NCBI GenBank assembly: GCA_030141605.1
Contig: JAQGDQ010000098.1
Coordinates: 510,636-574,635, forward strand
Direction: 5' to 3'
Length of the DNA: 64,000 bases
Source of the DNA: Tubiluchus corallicola
Lineage: Eukaryota > Priapulida > Priapulimorpha > Priapulimorphida > Tubiluchidae
A program made the position numbers and the translations under genes. The notes under the pieces were generated by a model. That model made no database searches. It was not told the DNA's origin and saw nothing but the letters and a program-made list of their open reading frames with translations. Positions 60,101-64,000 of the stretch are shown in pieces; within the stretch, counting starts at the first letter, position 1; every line of letters begins with the position of its first letter.

Positions 60101-60119
60101 GATGGACAATCGTTTCTAA
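15675..60119 (+). CDS. Giant mosaic type I transmembrane receptor (CTLD/LDLa/CUB/Sushi/F5-8C/HYR/SUEL/EGF/LamG), about 3,598 aa
   Basis: Forty coding exons: 15675-15788, 18492-18546, 19215-19296, 19616-19710, 22801-23013, 29395-29493, 30142-30275, 31846-32059, 32383-32528, 33189-33387, 33578-33747, 34614-34785, 34987-35166, 35520-35702, 36020-36205, 36651-36827, 37065-37178, 38324-38415, 38525-38746, 38839-38998, 39522-39713, 40200-40385, 40583-40993, 41523-41717, 42117-43027, 43332-46911, 47273-47509, 47896-48114, 48698-48935, 49550-49716, 50278-50451, 51385-51546, 51859-51995, 54689-54827, 55836-55964, 56448-56564, 56991-57093, 58733-58941, 59467-59649, 60019-60119. Every junction keeps frame and the sum is divisible by three. 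The domain blocks are listed separately. The N-terminal signal peptide and one late transmembrane helix predict a cell-surface protein with about 3,400 extracellular residues, probably for adhesion, ligand capture or recognition. HYR next to Sushi, EGF and a pentraxin-like domain recalls polydom/SVEP1, but lectin, CUB, discoidin and membrane anchor differ. A few acceptors are ambiguous by 3-6 nt (exons 9, 34, 39). Confidence 0.88.
15789..18491 (+). other. Intron 1 (2.7 kb)
   Basis: No coding exon seen. At 17350-17372 there is a (TAA)n tract next to TTTATTTTTTGCC. In reverse complement this resembles the simple-repeat 3' tail of a CR1/L2-type non-LTR element, so 17350 to roughly 17700 may be a minus-strand 3' remnant. 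No reverse-transcriptase peptide is preserved. Confidence 0.5.
18745..18822 (-). repeat. tRNA-derived SINE-like segment, minus copy
   Basis: On the minus strand this reads like a tRNA: an A-box-like TCTAGTGATCATGGCATTC, TTGTAAGCAAATAACCC in the middle, then the B-box-like GGTTCAAACTC. It is homologous to the plus-strand segment at 18899-18967. It lacks a clean acceptor stem, so it is a SINE or degenerate tRNA pseudogene rather than a functional tRNA. Confidence 0.6.
18899..18967 (+). repeat. tRNA-derived SINE-like segment, plus copy
   Basis: Contains TCTAGTGGTCATGAAGTTT (A-box region), TTATAAGCAAGAGATCC and AGTTCAACTCC (B-box-like), followed by a T-rich tract. It is homologous to the reverse complement of 18745-18822, and the two form an inverted pair about 75 bp apart in intron 2. 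Confidence 0.6.
19711..22800 (+). other. Intron 4 (3.1 kb)
   Basis: No exon recognised. It contains a short GAAACT-rich microrepeat (20186-20216), a GAGAGAGG-rich tract (about 20500-20597) and a compositionally distinct block at 22165-22465. Confidence 0.5.
22165..22465. repeat. GC-richer block with CpG-containing sequence, possible old mobile element
   Basis: In an otherwise very AT-rich intron this block has runs such as GGCCGAAAAATAGCC, CCCGGTGGGCCCG and several TCG/CGA dinucleotides. Overlapping open frames of about 75 codons exist on both strands without family resemblance. I cannot name it. Confidence 0.35.
23014..29394 (+). other. Intron 5 (6.4 kb), longest intron
   Basis: No coding exon recognised on either strand. 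It holds the inverted-repeat element at 25065-25695 and a (ATG)n/(TCA)n tail-like tract at about 25992-26030, next to TCTTTATTTGCAGGC. That tract resembles the 3' terminus of a minus-strand non-LTR element. Confidence 0.5.
25065..25695. mobile_element. Non-autonomous inverted-repeat element (MITE-like)
   Basis: The ends are imperfect inverted repeats. AAGTCCAATAGTCGC at 25096-25110 is matched by its exact reverse complement at 25667-25681, and TTTGTGAC at 25065-25072 by GTCACAAA at 25688-25695. The interior is richer in CG than the surrounding intron and has a perfect 16-bp hairpin (arms 25549-25564 and 25597-25612). No transposase frame is present. Target-site duplications were not resolved. 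Confidence 0.6.
29395..29493 (+). other. Exon 6: LDL-receptor class A domain
   Basis: Shows the FRC-x4-C-x6-C, then C-D-G-x-x-D-C and DFSDELNC pattern of an LDLa module with its calcium-binding acidic cluster. The first of its six cysteines lies at the end of exon 5 (SGC). Residues about 187-219. Phase 1 at both ends. Confidence 0.88.
32959..33099 (+). repeat. Microsatellite block (CATC)n, (TATC)n and (TA)n
   Basis: About 100 bp of ATCC/CATC repeats followed by TATCTA and a TA tract of about 35 bp, all inside intron 9. Long open frames across it (Ser/Ile/His/Pro repeats) are artefacts of the repeat. Confidence 0.95.
33748..34613 (+). other. Intron 11 (0.87 kb), nothing recognised
   Basis: AT-rich, with no repeat or exon that I can support. 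Confidence 0.5.
34987..36827 (+). other. Exons 13-16: four Sushi (CCP/SCR) domains
   Basis: One Sushi domain per exon, each with four cysteines and the closing W-x-C pattern: [30 protein letters not shown] and a divergent fourth (FSAPSEC) whose tryptophan is replaced. All four exons begin and end in phase 1, the classic shufflable module. Residues about 565-806. Confidence 0.9.
37065..37178 (+). other. Exon 17: calcium-binding-type EGF domain
   Basis: Starts with the DVDEC calcium-binding signature, followed by C-x-N-T-N-G-G and C-x-C-x-x-G. It has five cysteines in the exon; the sixth comes from the start of exon 18 (QCKP). Residues about 807-844. Confidence 0.85.
37245..38070 (+). mobile_element. 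5'-truncated CR1/L2-like non-LTR retrotransposon (C-terminal reverse transcriptase)
   Basis: Inside intron 17, an uninterrupted frame of about 220 codons to 37907 encodes the thumb and C-terminal part of a CR1/jockey-class reverse transcriptase. Visible motifs are [26 protein letters not shown], the [14 protein letters not shown] segment and [13 protein letters not shown]. The catalytic FADD region and everything upstream is missing, as expected for target-primed 5' truncation. It ends with the TGATGATAAATAAA-type tail at about 38055-38068. It has the same orientation as the host gene. The frame has no stop codons, so the insertion may be fairly young. Confidence 0.88.
38324..38998 (+). other. 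Exons 18-20: discoidin / coagulation factor 5/8 C-type domain
   Basis: The three exons, joined in phase 0, give a full F5/8C fold. C...LGIGSTG, the [15 protein letters not shown] strand, [17 protein letters not shown] and a closing [11 protein letters not shown]...LRLDYIGC are visible. Such domains bind phospholipid, glycans or protein ligands at the cell surface. Residues about 845-1000. Confidence 0.9.
39522..39713 (+). other. Exon 21: EGF-like domain with long insertion
   Basis: [13 protein letters not shown] and C-x-C-SPGYQL identify an EGF of the NGGC-x-H-x-C type. Before the last cysteine (KSC) there is an insertion of about 35 residues rich in Gly, Glu and Tyr, longer than normal. Residues about 1003-1066, phase 1-1. 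Confidence 0.8.
40200..41717 (+). other. Exons 22-24: four Sushi domains
   Basis: Exon 22 holds one Sushi (HCGSPP start, RWLGDVPVC end). Exon 23 (411 nt) holds two, the first an atypical one from FCANYPP to EPIC and the second from [10 protein letters not shown] to LQC. Exon 24 holds a fourth ([10 protein letters not shown] start, WNDTTIPTC end). Exon 23 is the one place where two Sushi modules share an exon. Residues about 1067-1330. Confidence 0.85.
41090..41155 (-). repeat. Possible tRNA-like SINE remnant
   Basis: On the minus strand TGGTTTAGTAGCTCA resembles a pol III A box and GATTCTAGTCC a B box at tRNA-like spacing. The T stem does not pair properly, so this is at most a degenerate remnant in intron 23. 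Confidence 0.25.
42117..42825 (+). other. Exon 25 (first part): two HYR domains and one Sushi domain
   Basis: HYR1 runs from DTLPPKW...NC to about 42357 and HYR2 from [10 protein letters not shown] to about 42606. Both have the P-P-x-x-x-C-P start and the central D-x-x-GNSA-x-C signature ([18 protein letters not shown]). A Sushi-like segment follows (PC, DC, LHC, SCLRGY, IEC, PDC). HYR domains are immunoglobulin-like folds usually found next to Sushi domains, as here. Confidence 0.85.
42826..43425 (+). other. Unrecognised domain X, copy 1 (end of exon 25 and start of exon 26)
   Basis: About 100 residues split by the phase 0 intron 43028-43331. A strand-like start (VTAYFQYK) is followed by a cysteine, a helix-like stretch, SGADVSVHF, then VFFQFVVNL and [10 protein letters not shown]. 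It lies between Sushi and GCC2/GCC3 repeats and resembles copy 2 (48698-49676), which occupies the equivalent place in the second array. I do not recognise the fold; an alternating beta/helix pattern is my only structural impression. Confidence 0.6.
43332..46911 (+). other. Exon 26: single 3.58-kb exon with GCC2, PAN-like, SUEL lectin, 14 EGF and LamG
   Basis: 1,193 codons without an intron. Order: end of domain X (to about 43425); three GCC2/GCC3 ephrin-receptor-like cysteine repeats (about 43567-44035, each with C-P-x-G-x-Y/F and C-x-x-C); a PAN/apple-like stretch with NFCLMKC and GCDLL (about 44045-44330); a SUEL/rhamnose-binding-lectin-like domain (44330-44582) with KYDWVGHC, C-x-GKNQC and NPC...KYIEVAMDC; fourteen EGF domains (44589-46190), several with NIDDC/NVDDC-type starts; and a LamG/pentraxin-like jelly roll (about 46196-46760) with the DGQWHHLAF strand and [13 protein letters not shown]. 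All EGFs keep six cysteines by my reading. Residues about 1635-2827. Confidence 0.88.
47273..48114 (+). other. Exons 27-28: third HYR domain and another Sushi domain
   Basis: Exon 27 carries [28 protein letters not shown] and SFGNVGTC, the HYR pattern. Exon 28 carries a Sushi domain from [11 protein letters not shown] to YPSC with SCGLDGIW near its end. With exons 29-33 they repeat the order seen in exons 25-26. Confidence 0.85.
48540..48635 (+). repeat. (ATC)n-rich simple repeat in intron 28
   Basis: Interrupted CAT/ATC triplets just upstream of exon 29. Confidence 0.8.
48698..49676 (+). other. Unrecognised domain X, copy 2 (exon 29 and start of exon 30)
   Basis: About 115 residues split by the phase 2 intron 48936-49549. 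VSFRMNYR, then a cysteine, [29 protein letters not shown], and after the intron [15 protein letters not shown]. It aligns by eye with copy 1: VSFRMNYR with [15 protein letters not shown] with VSVHFAD, SSVNEVL with SGNEVLL. The introns inside the two copies differ in phase and place. Confidence 0.6.
49187..49290 (+). repeat. Direct repeat B, copy 1 (intron 29)
   Basis: About 105 bp starting ATTGCCAAAGCCATATCA and including GAAATGCATGTAA and CACGTGT.ACCACCACTTA. Near-identical to 49964-50072 on the other side of exon 30. Confidence 0.85.
49964..50072 (+). repeat. Direct repeat B, copy 2 (intron 30)
   Basis: Second copy of the about 105-bp sequence at 49187-49290, same orientation, about 780 bp away. 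Exon 30 lies between the two. Confidence 0.85.
52659..53615 (-). CDS. LITAF/SIMPLE-type membrane zinc-finger protein, nested antisense gene, 101 aa
   Basis: Complete three-exon gene on the minus strand inside intron 33 of the giant receptor. Exon 1 is 53615-53582 (ATG at 53615-53613, donor GTAAGT), exon 2 is 53187-53022, exon 3 is 52764-52659 (TGA at 52661-52659). Phases 1 and 2 match and the sum is 306 nt. The product is the LITAF core: a [12 protein letters not shown] lead-in, first knuckle CPQC (37-40), an amphipathic/hydrophobic membrane-inserting helix (about 54-77, [12 protein letters not shown] then CWCCAWIPF), the SCKDMQH stretch, and second knuckle H-F-C-P-V-C (86-91) ending GTYEKL. 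LITAF proteins sit on late endosome/lysosome membranes as monotopic zinc proteins acting in trafficking. The N-terminus is only about 30 residues, with no PPxY or PTAP motif as found in longer family members. An extra internal exon cannot be excluded but is not needed. Confidence 0.9.
55691..55775 (+). repeat. Tandem duplication in intron 34
   Basis: AACTAATTTGTAAAGGTA...CACATTATTTGTCGTTT occurs at 55691-55734 and again at 55737-55775, with a 5-bp difference. It is just upstream of exon 35. Confidence 0.8.
55836..56564 (+). other. Exons 35-36: two membrane-proximal EGF domains
   Basis: Exon 35: [13 protein letters not shown]...[13 protein letters not shown]. Exon 36: [11 protein letters not shown]...[13 protein letters not shown]. 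One six-cysteine EGF per exon, each bounded by phase 1 introns, directly before the transmembrane exon. Residues about 3319-3400. Confidence 0.9.
56991..57093 (+). other. Exon 37: transmembrane helix
   Basis: After a short polar linker (LTTKDVAKI) comes [20 protein letters not shown] (about residues 3412-3431), followed by YCYK and a basic stretch (KQKKKR) in the next exon, which sets the type I orientation. Ends in phase 2. Confidence 0.92.
57094..58732 (+). other. Intron 37 (1.6 kb) with tandem duplication
   Basis: Contains the 109-bp tandem duplication at 57344-57558. Otherwise nothing recognised. Confidence 0.5.
57344..57558 (+). repeat. Tandem duplication, about 109-bp unit, two copies
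   Basis: 57344-57446 and about 57453-57558 both contain TTGTATAATTCATAATTA, ACACGTTAAATAATCA or its close variant, and ATCAAGTCTTTGTTTAACAAC. The copies differ by only a few substitutions. Confidence 0.85.
58733..60119 (+). other. Exons 38-40: tyrosine-rich cytoplasmic tail
   Basis: About 165 intracellular residues from the KQKKKR stop-transfer cluster to the terminal DNRF and TAA (60117-60119). The tail has 11 tyrosines counting from the membrane, in contexts such as SYYSM, DLYPP, NYSHV, SYGNM, SYGNP and FYAMP. YGN fits the pY-x-N (Grb2-type SH2) motif and YGNM/YYSM fit Y-x-x-M (PI3K-p85-type). No kinase domain is present. The SR/GRSYGN segment occurs twice about 20 residues apart. The end is His/Pro-rich. 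The exon 39 acceptor (GAGCAG) is another tandem AG site. Confidence 0.85.
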
Positions 60120-60866
60120 TGTCATTTACAGTACCAGATATGGATGGTGCTGCTACCTGTGCAATTCCGTGATGAGTGTTATACTCTGTAAGACTGATAA
60201 TCAAATGTTCAGATAGCTGCTGTGCTCCATCTGTTTTCCTAGATAACAGATATGTTAACTGGCTAGTGACTTCAACCGAAGGCCTAATGCAGCTTGTGAT
60301 TGTTAACAGTGGACATCGTTTAGTGAATTTTCAATTACTGTTTAAACTGTGATTGTTTAAAATGTCTGTTAGAGTGCAGATTAGAAAAAAATGTTGAAAA
60401 GCTGTGAAACCAACAGTGAACTTGAATTATATGTGACTTTTAGTGCACTTAATAATTTTAAAATTCCTCCTGAAACTTGTAATCAGAAAAGAGTAGTTTA
60501 GTAGTAAAATTGGATTACATGTATTTTCAAGTACAAAAACGGCTATGAAACTGCACAGAGTTGTTGTTTAACAGACAGGCTGCACTTAATTAGTATAGTG
60601 AGAACTAGGTGACATTCACTCCTTTTCATATTTTATACATGAACAAAACAAAAAGTGAGCAGATGTAATATGCAATGTGACTAAAATGCACAAAGCTGAT
60701 GATACTATACAGTTGCCACATTGTTTGTTGTCATACTGGCATGACTTCATACTAAGTCAGCAGTCTGAAATGTGTACTGTAAATAATTGAGGAAATAATT
60801 TTATGAGGGTTTTTAGGGATTTACATTGTTTATAATTGAAAGTATTTGAGCACATGAATTAATAAA
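60120..60866 (+). other. 3'UTR of the giant receptor gene
   Basis: Non-coding, AT-rich. An AATAAA at 60861-60866 inside AATTAATAAAAAAAAA is the best poly(A) signal candidate. Confidence 0.55.
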
Positions 60867-61172
60867 AAAAAATTTATTAACACAACAGTTTTGTATGCTT
60901 TTTACTATCCAGTTTAATGATGAGAACGATGATGAAGCTCTTGATATCTAGTCTTACTCTAGTGTAGCTCCTACTAATGTGATATAGCTAAATAATCATG
61001 TAAGCAATAGTCCTGAACAGTAATGAGGAATTTTACAGGGAAGTTAAAGTCATCATAATTACAATGCTTGTGACATCCATTTCTGATATTTAAAGTTTCA
61101 TTCCATTTATGAATTCATGTATGATAAAGAAACATTTGCAGTATGTATATGTACTTCCAAAACTTAAAGAAT

Positions 61173-61214
<42 letters not shown>

Positions 61215-62036
61215 GTGGGTTTAGAACAAAATTATTGAAATTAACACAACAAAATTTAAGTAAAAAACAGTTGCCAAAAACTACAATGATTTTAACCATA
61301 CCAGCATTTTCAAGTGTTAGTTTATCTATGCTAAAGTAACTTAAAATTTCATAATATTATGGTGAGATTTCCCAACCATATGATTACTCCATGAGTTTAC
61401 AATACTCCATGAGCAATTAATTAGCTTAGTAGTCTTTGCTTCAAGATTATTGTCAAAGATATTAGTCAGTTCTATTCAATCACCAGCCAGTAATTATTAT
61501 TATTGTCCGTCATGTTGCTTTGATAAAGACTGTGCGTAGTCGAAGAACTAGAGGTACCATTTCTTAATCTCTGGTAGACTCCCCGGTCCACCCTCAGTGG
61601 GGAAATTAACCTTTGGTAGCCTGGTAGTGTAGGAAGCAAAAAATTCTACAACTAAACTATTATCATTCTGATGGATTCTGGTTAGGCAATAAATCGATTG
61701 ATCAAAATGTATGCACATTGCATACCATCAGCCTAGTTAACCTGGTGCATACGTTCGAACTGCTTGTGAGACTCTGGGTATCAAAATATATTTTTATAAC
61801 TACTAGATGGCACGAACATGCAGCATGTGACCCGTGTTCGCATGAGGAAAACGTGCTTGTAATTTCGAAGGTTGAACAGTTGAATCTCATCAGTTATTAG
61901 ATGTTTCTGTTCGTTTTTGTCAAATTTCTAGTGCAAAGTTCTTCAAATTTTTGTTTTTTGCTTCGCAGCTGTGTGTAATATTAGCTGCGTATTAAAACTC
62001 GTTTGGTGTGTTTATTTGTAGCCAGTCGACTTTTAA
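60867..62036. other. Intergenic region between giant receptor and Tim8 gene
   Basis: No gene recognised. Contains a TA microsatellite at about 61174-61212. The last 100-150 bp before 62037 presumably hold the Tim8 promoter and 5'UTR. Confidence 0.5.
61174..61212 (+). repeat. (TA)n microsatellite
   Basis: About 39 bp of alternating TA in the intergenic region. Confidence 0.95.
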
Positions 62037-63596
62037 ATGGCAGATGAGGGCCAACTTGATCATGCAACACGTGAAGCACTAATGGTTGAGCAACAGAAAG
62101 CTCAGTTTCAGCTACAAGTGAGTTAATTGGTTTAGTTCGATTAGTAAAAACGGTTAACAGTATTCAATCATTTTCCTTTTGGAAAAACTTGATATAGAAA
62201 TTTTTAGGTCCAGTAGGCAGTAGTACATGAGATGTAATCTGTTTGAAGCATTTCAAATTTCTAAAAAATTTAAAAGATTAGATAGCTACCTGGGTATACT
62301 GCTAAAATGTAGGTACATAACTCTGTTATTCTTTTCCTGATCTGCTACTGCAAACTGATGTCCTGCAATGATACATATCAATCAGGTAACTGCCATAAAT
62401 CTAAAGATCTCTTAATACTACATAAATAAATTGAGCCTTTTCACAGTTTCATTGTGCGCACACACATTTGCTGCAGGTCAAAGTCAAAGGTTAAGTATAG
62501 CACAGTTTTGTGTGGACTTTACTTAATTATGCATTAGTTTGTGCATAGAGTGATTTATTAGCAGGATCTTGCTTGGGATTAAGAAAAAAATGAACTAAAT
62601 AAAGTTCTAGCTTATAAACTTATAGTATTACTATAGCTTGGGCTGTGAGGCATTGTCAAGTGTACCAGAGATGCGCAGTTTTCACTTTCTCACATATCTG
62701 CAACCGCAAAATCTGCAGTTGTACATATCCGCATCCGCAAAATCCGCAGATTTATGTGACTTTTGAACATCTGCAAAATTTGCAAAAATGTAGACAAAAA
62801 CTAGATTTGCTATGTAAGTCCTGTTGTTGAAAACTTTTTTAAATTAATCTAAAAGAATTCTAATGACTAATCAATAGTAAATCACTAGCCAGACCCAGCA
62901 AATGAGCTTTCATGTTTAAAATGAGACAAAGAACAGTCTAGGATTAAATTTGTCAACAGAATTGTCTACCAAGTTCCCGCAATTAGTTCATTTAAAATAG
63001 ACTTAAGCTTTGGAAAAATGGATTGTATTTACATACTCTAATCTGTAGTCATAATTAATATTGCACCAGCATATTATTGGTAAGAATAGTTGTACCTGTT
63101 TAAAAGCTTTACTAACAAAATTTTTTGTTTACTTATTATTGATGTGTTGTTTTTTCCAGTATACTGCGATTCCAAAATTGTTGACTGCAAAACATTTATA
63201 GTTTTTATATTTATTAGATCTATTCTATTGTTTTTTAGGCTGTATTTAACTGAAAATGACGGTAAGTTAGCTGTTAAACATACCAAATAAGTTGCTCTGT
63301 GTCATATTTATAATGTCACTGGCTCCTTTGTTTATGATTAAATTCCCTTTTAACGAGAGTATATCATTTAAATAAGTATTAGTAATTATAATACAGATAA
63401 CAGATACGATATTAATATTTTTCAGGTTCATCGTCTTACTGATGTATGTTGGGAAAAATGCTTAGACAAGCCACGTGATAAGCTGGACAGTAGAACTGAA
63501 CAGTGTTTCACAAATTGCGTTGAACGATTTATTGATGTGTCTCTTCTCATATCAAATCGCTTTTCTCAGTTGATACAGCGATCTGTTCAGCATTAA
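62037..63596 (+). CDS. TIMM8: Small Tim chaperone, mitochondrial intermembrane space (Tim8 type), 83 aa
   Basis: Two exons, 62037-62117 and 63426-63596, joined in phase 0 and ending TAA at 63594-63596. The 83-residue protein has the twin CX3C motif of small Tim proteins: C-WEK-C and C-FTN-C. The surroundings are typical of the Tim8 branch ([28 protein letters not shown]). Tim8 pairs with Tim13 in a hexameric chaperone that carries hydrophobic precursors across the intermembrane space to the TIM22/SAM machinery. There is no presequence, as usual for these MIA40-imported proteins. The length matches the family (about 80-100 residues). The start is the first ATG of the exon. The intron (62118-63425) has no further exon that I can see. 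Confidence 0.95.
62118..63425 (+). other. Intron of the Tim8 gene
   Basis: 1.3 kb, AT-rich. Around 62695-62785 short motifs of the type ATCYGCA-CCGCAAAATCYGCAG recur two to three times, a small degenerate direct repeat. Nothing else recognised. Confidence 0.6.
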
Positions 63597-64000
63597 AGTC
63601 GCAATTATGTAATATCATCATCAGTAATCGAATTGGTCAGATTTCAGCCAAGAACATTGCCTTGCCATCAGTATTTACTGATTAGAACCTGGATGACGTC
63701 CTCCTACTGCAATTTAAAGAATTATATGCAAGGATGTGGTTTAGATTTGCTTTAAAATTTGTACAGCATATGTGCTTGTTTCACAGAGTTGTCTAAAAAC
63801 ATCCCAAAAGAAATTACTGGTTACAGTTATCAGATCTAAAGGTACCTTGTGATGCCTGCATTTGCATTGAGAAATGCGCATGTGAAACATTAAACAAATG
63901 AGCCTACTATTATACAGAGGCTTGCAAAATCAATTTCTCTAGATTATTATTATTAGCATGTTGTGTGTGTTGAATAATTAACAACAGTTATTATTAATTA
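63597..64000 (+). other. 3'UTR/3' flank of the Tim8 gene
   Basis: No gene seen. An ATTAAA at 63889-63894 is a possible poly(A) signal. Confidence 0.4.

Overview
This window is nuclear DNA from an animal. It is AT-rich, and its coding sequence is split into many short exons with canonical GT/AG junctions. It also holds microsatellites, fragments of non-LTR retrotransposons and tRNA-derived SINE-like repeats. The gene content suggests an early-branching metazoan: an intronless neuropeptide-type GPCR, a huge lectin/CUB/Sushi/HYR/EGF mosaic receptor and a LITAF protein. Cnidarian or placozoan fits better than sponge, because neuropeptide-type rhodopsin GPCRs are typical of the first two. I cannot fix the phylum from sequence alone. 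All exon models below were built by hand from splice signals, reading phase and domain consensus; nothing was searched.

Layout. (1) 27-1016 (+): intronless class A GPCR. (2) About 1461-5137 (+): small spliced gene with a C1 zinc finger and a charged coiled coil. One exon end is followed by almost four tandem copies of its own splice donor. (3) 5138-about 14700: nearly 10 kb in which I find no gene, with a dispersed repeat, a tandem duplication and low-complexity tracts. (4) About 15000-60119 (+): one gene of about 45 kb with 40 coding exons and about 3,598 residues. Its order is signal peptide, C-type lectin, LDLa, three CUB, four Sushi, EGF, discoidin (F5/8C), EGF, four Sushi, two HYR, Sushi, an unrecognised domain (here 'X'), three GCC2/GCC3 cysteine-rich repeats, a PAN-like segment, a SUEL-type lectin, fourteen EGF, LamG/pentraxin-like, HYR, Sushi, X, three GCC2/GCC3, two EGF, one transmembrane helix and a tyrosine-rich tail. 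(5) 52659-53615 (-): a complete three-exon LITAF/SIMPLE-type gene nested antisense in intron 33 of the giant gene. (6) 62037-63596 (+): two-exon Tim8 gene.

The most interesting points are: the unit HYR-Sushi-X-3xGCC2 occurs twice in the giant receptor, and X looks like an undescribed domain; its cytoplasmic tail carries SH2-type tyrosine motifs; and the nested LITAF gene is easy to miss because each of its exons is short. The introns and flanks also carry a truncated CR1/L2-like element, an inverted pair of tRNA-like SINE segments, an inverted-repeat element with a perfect 16-bp hairpin, and several local duplications.
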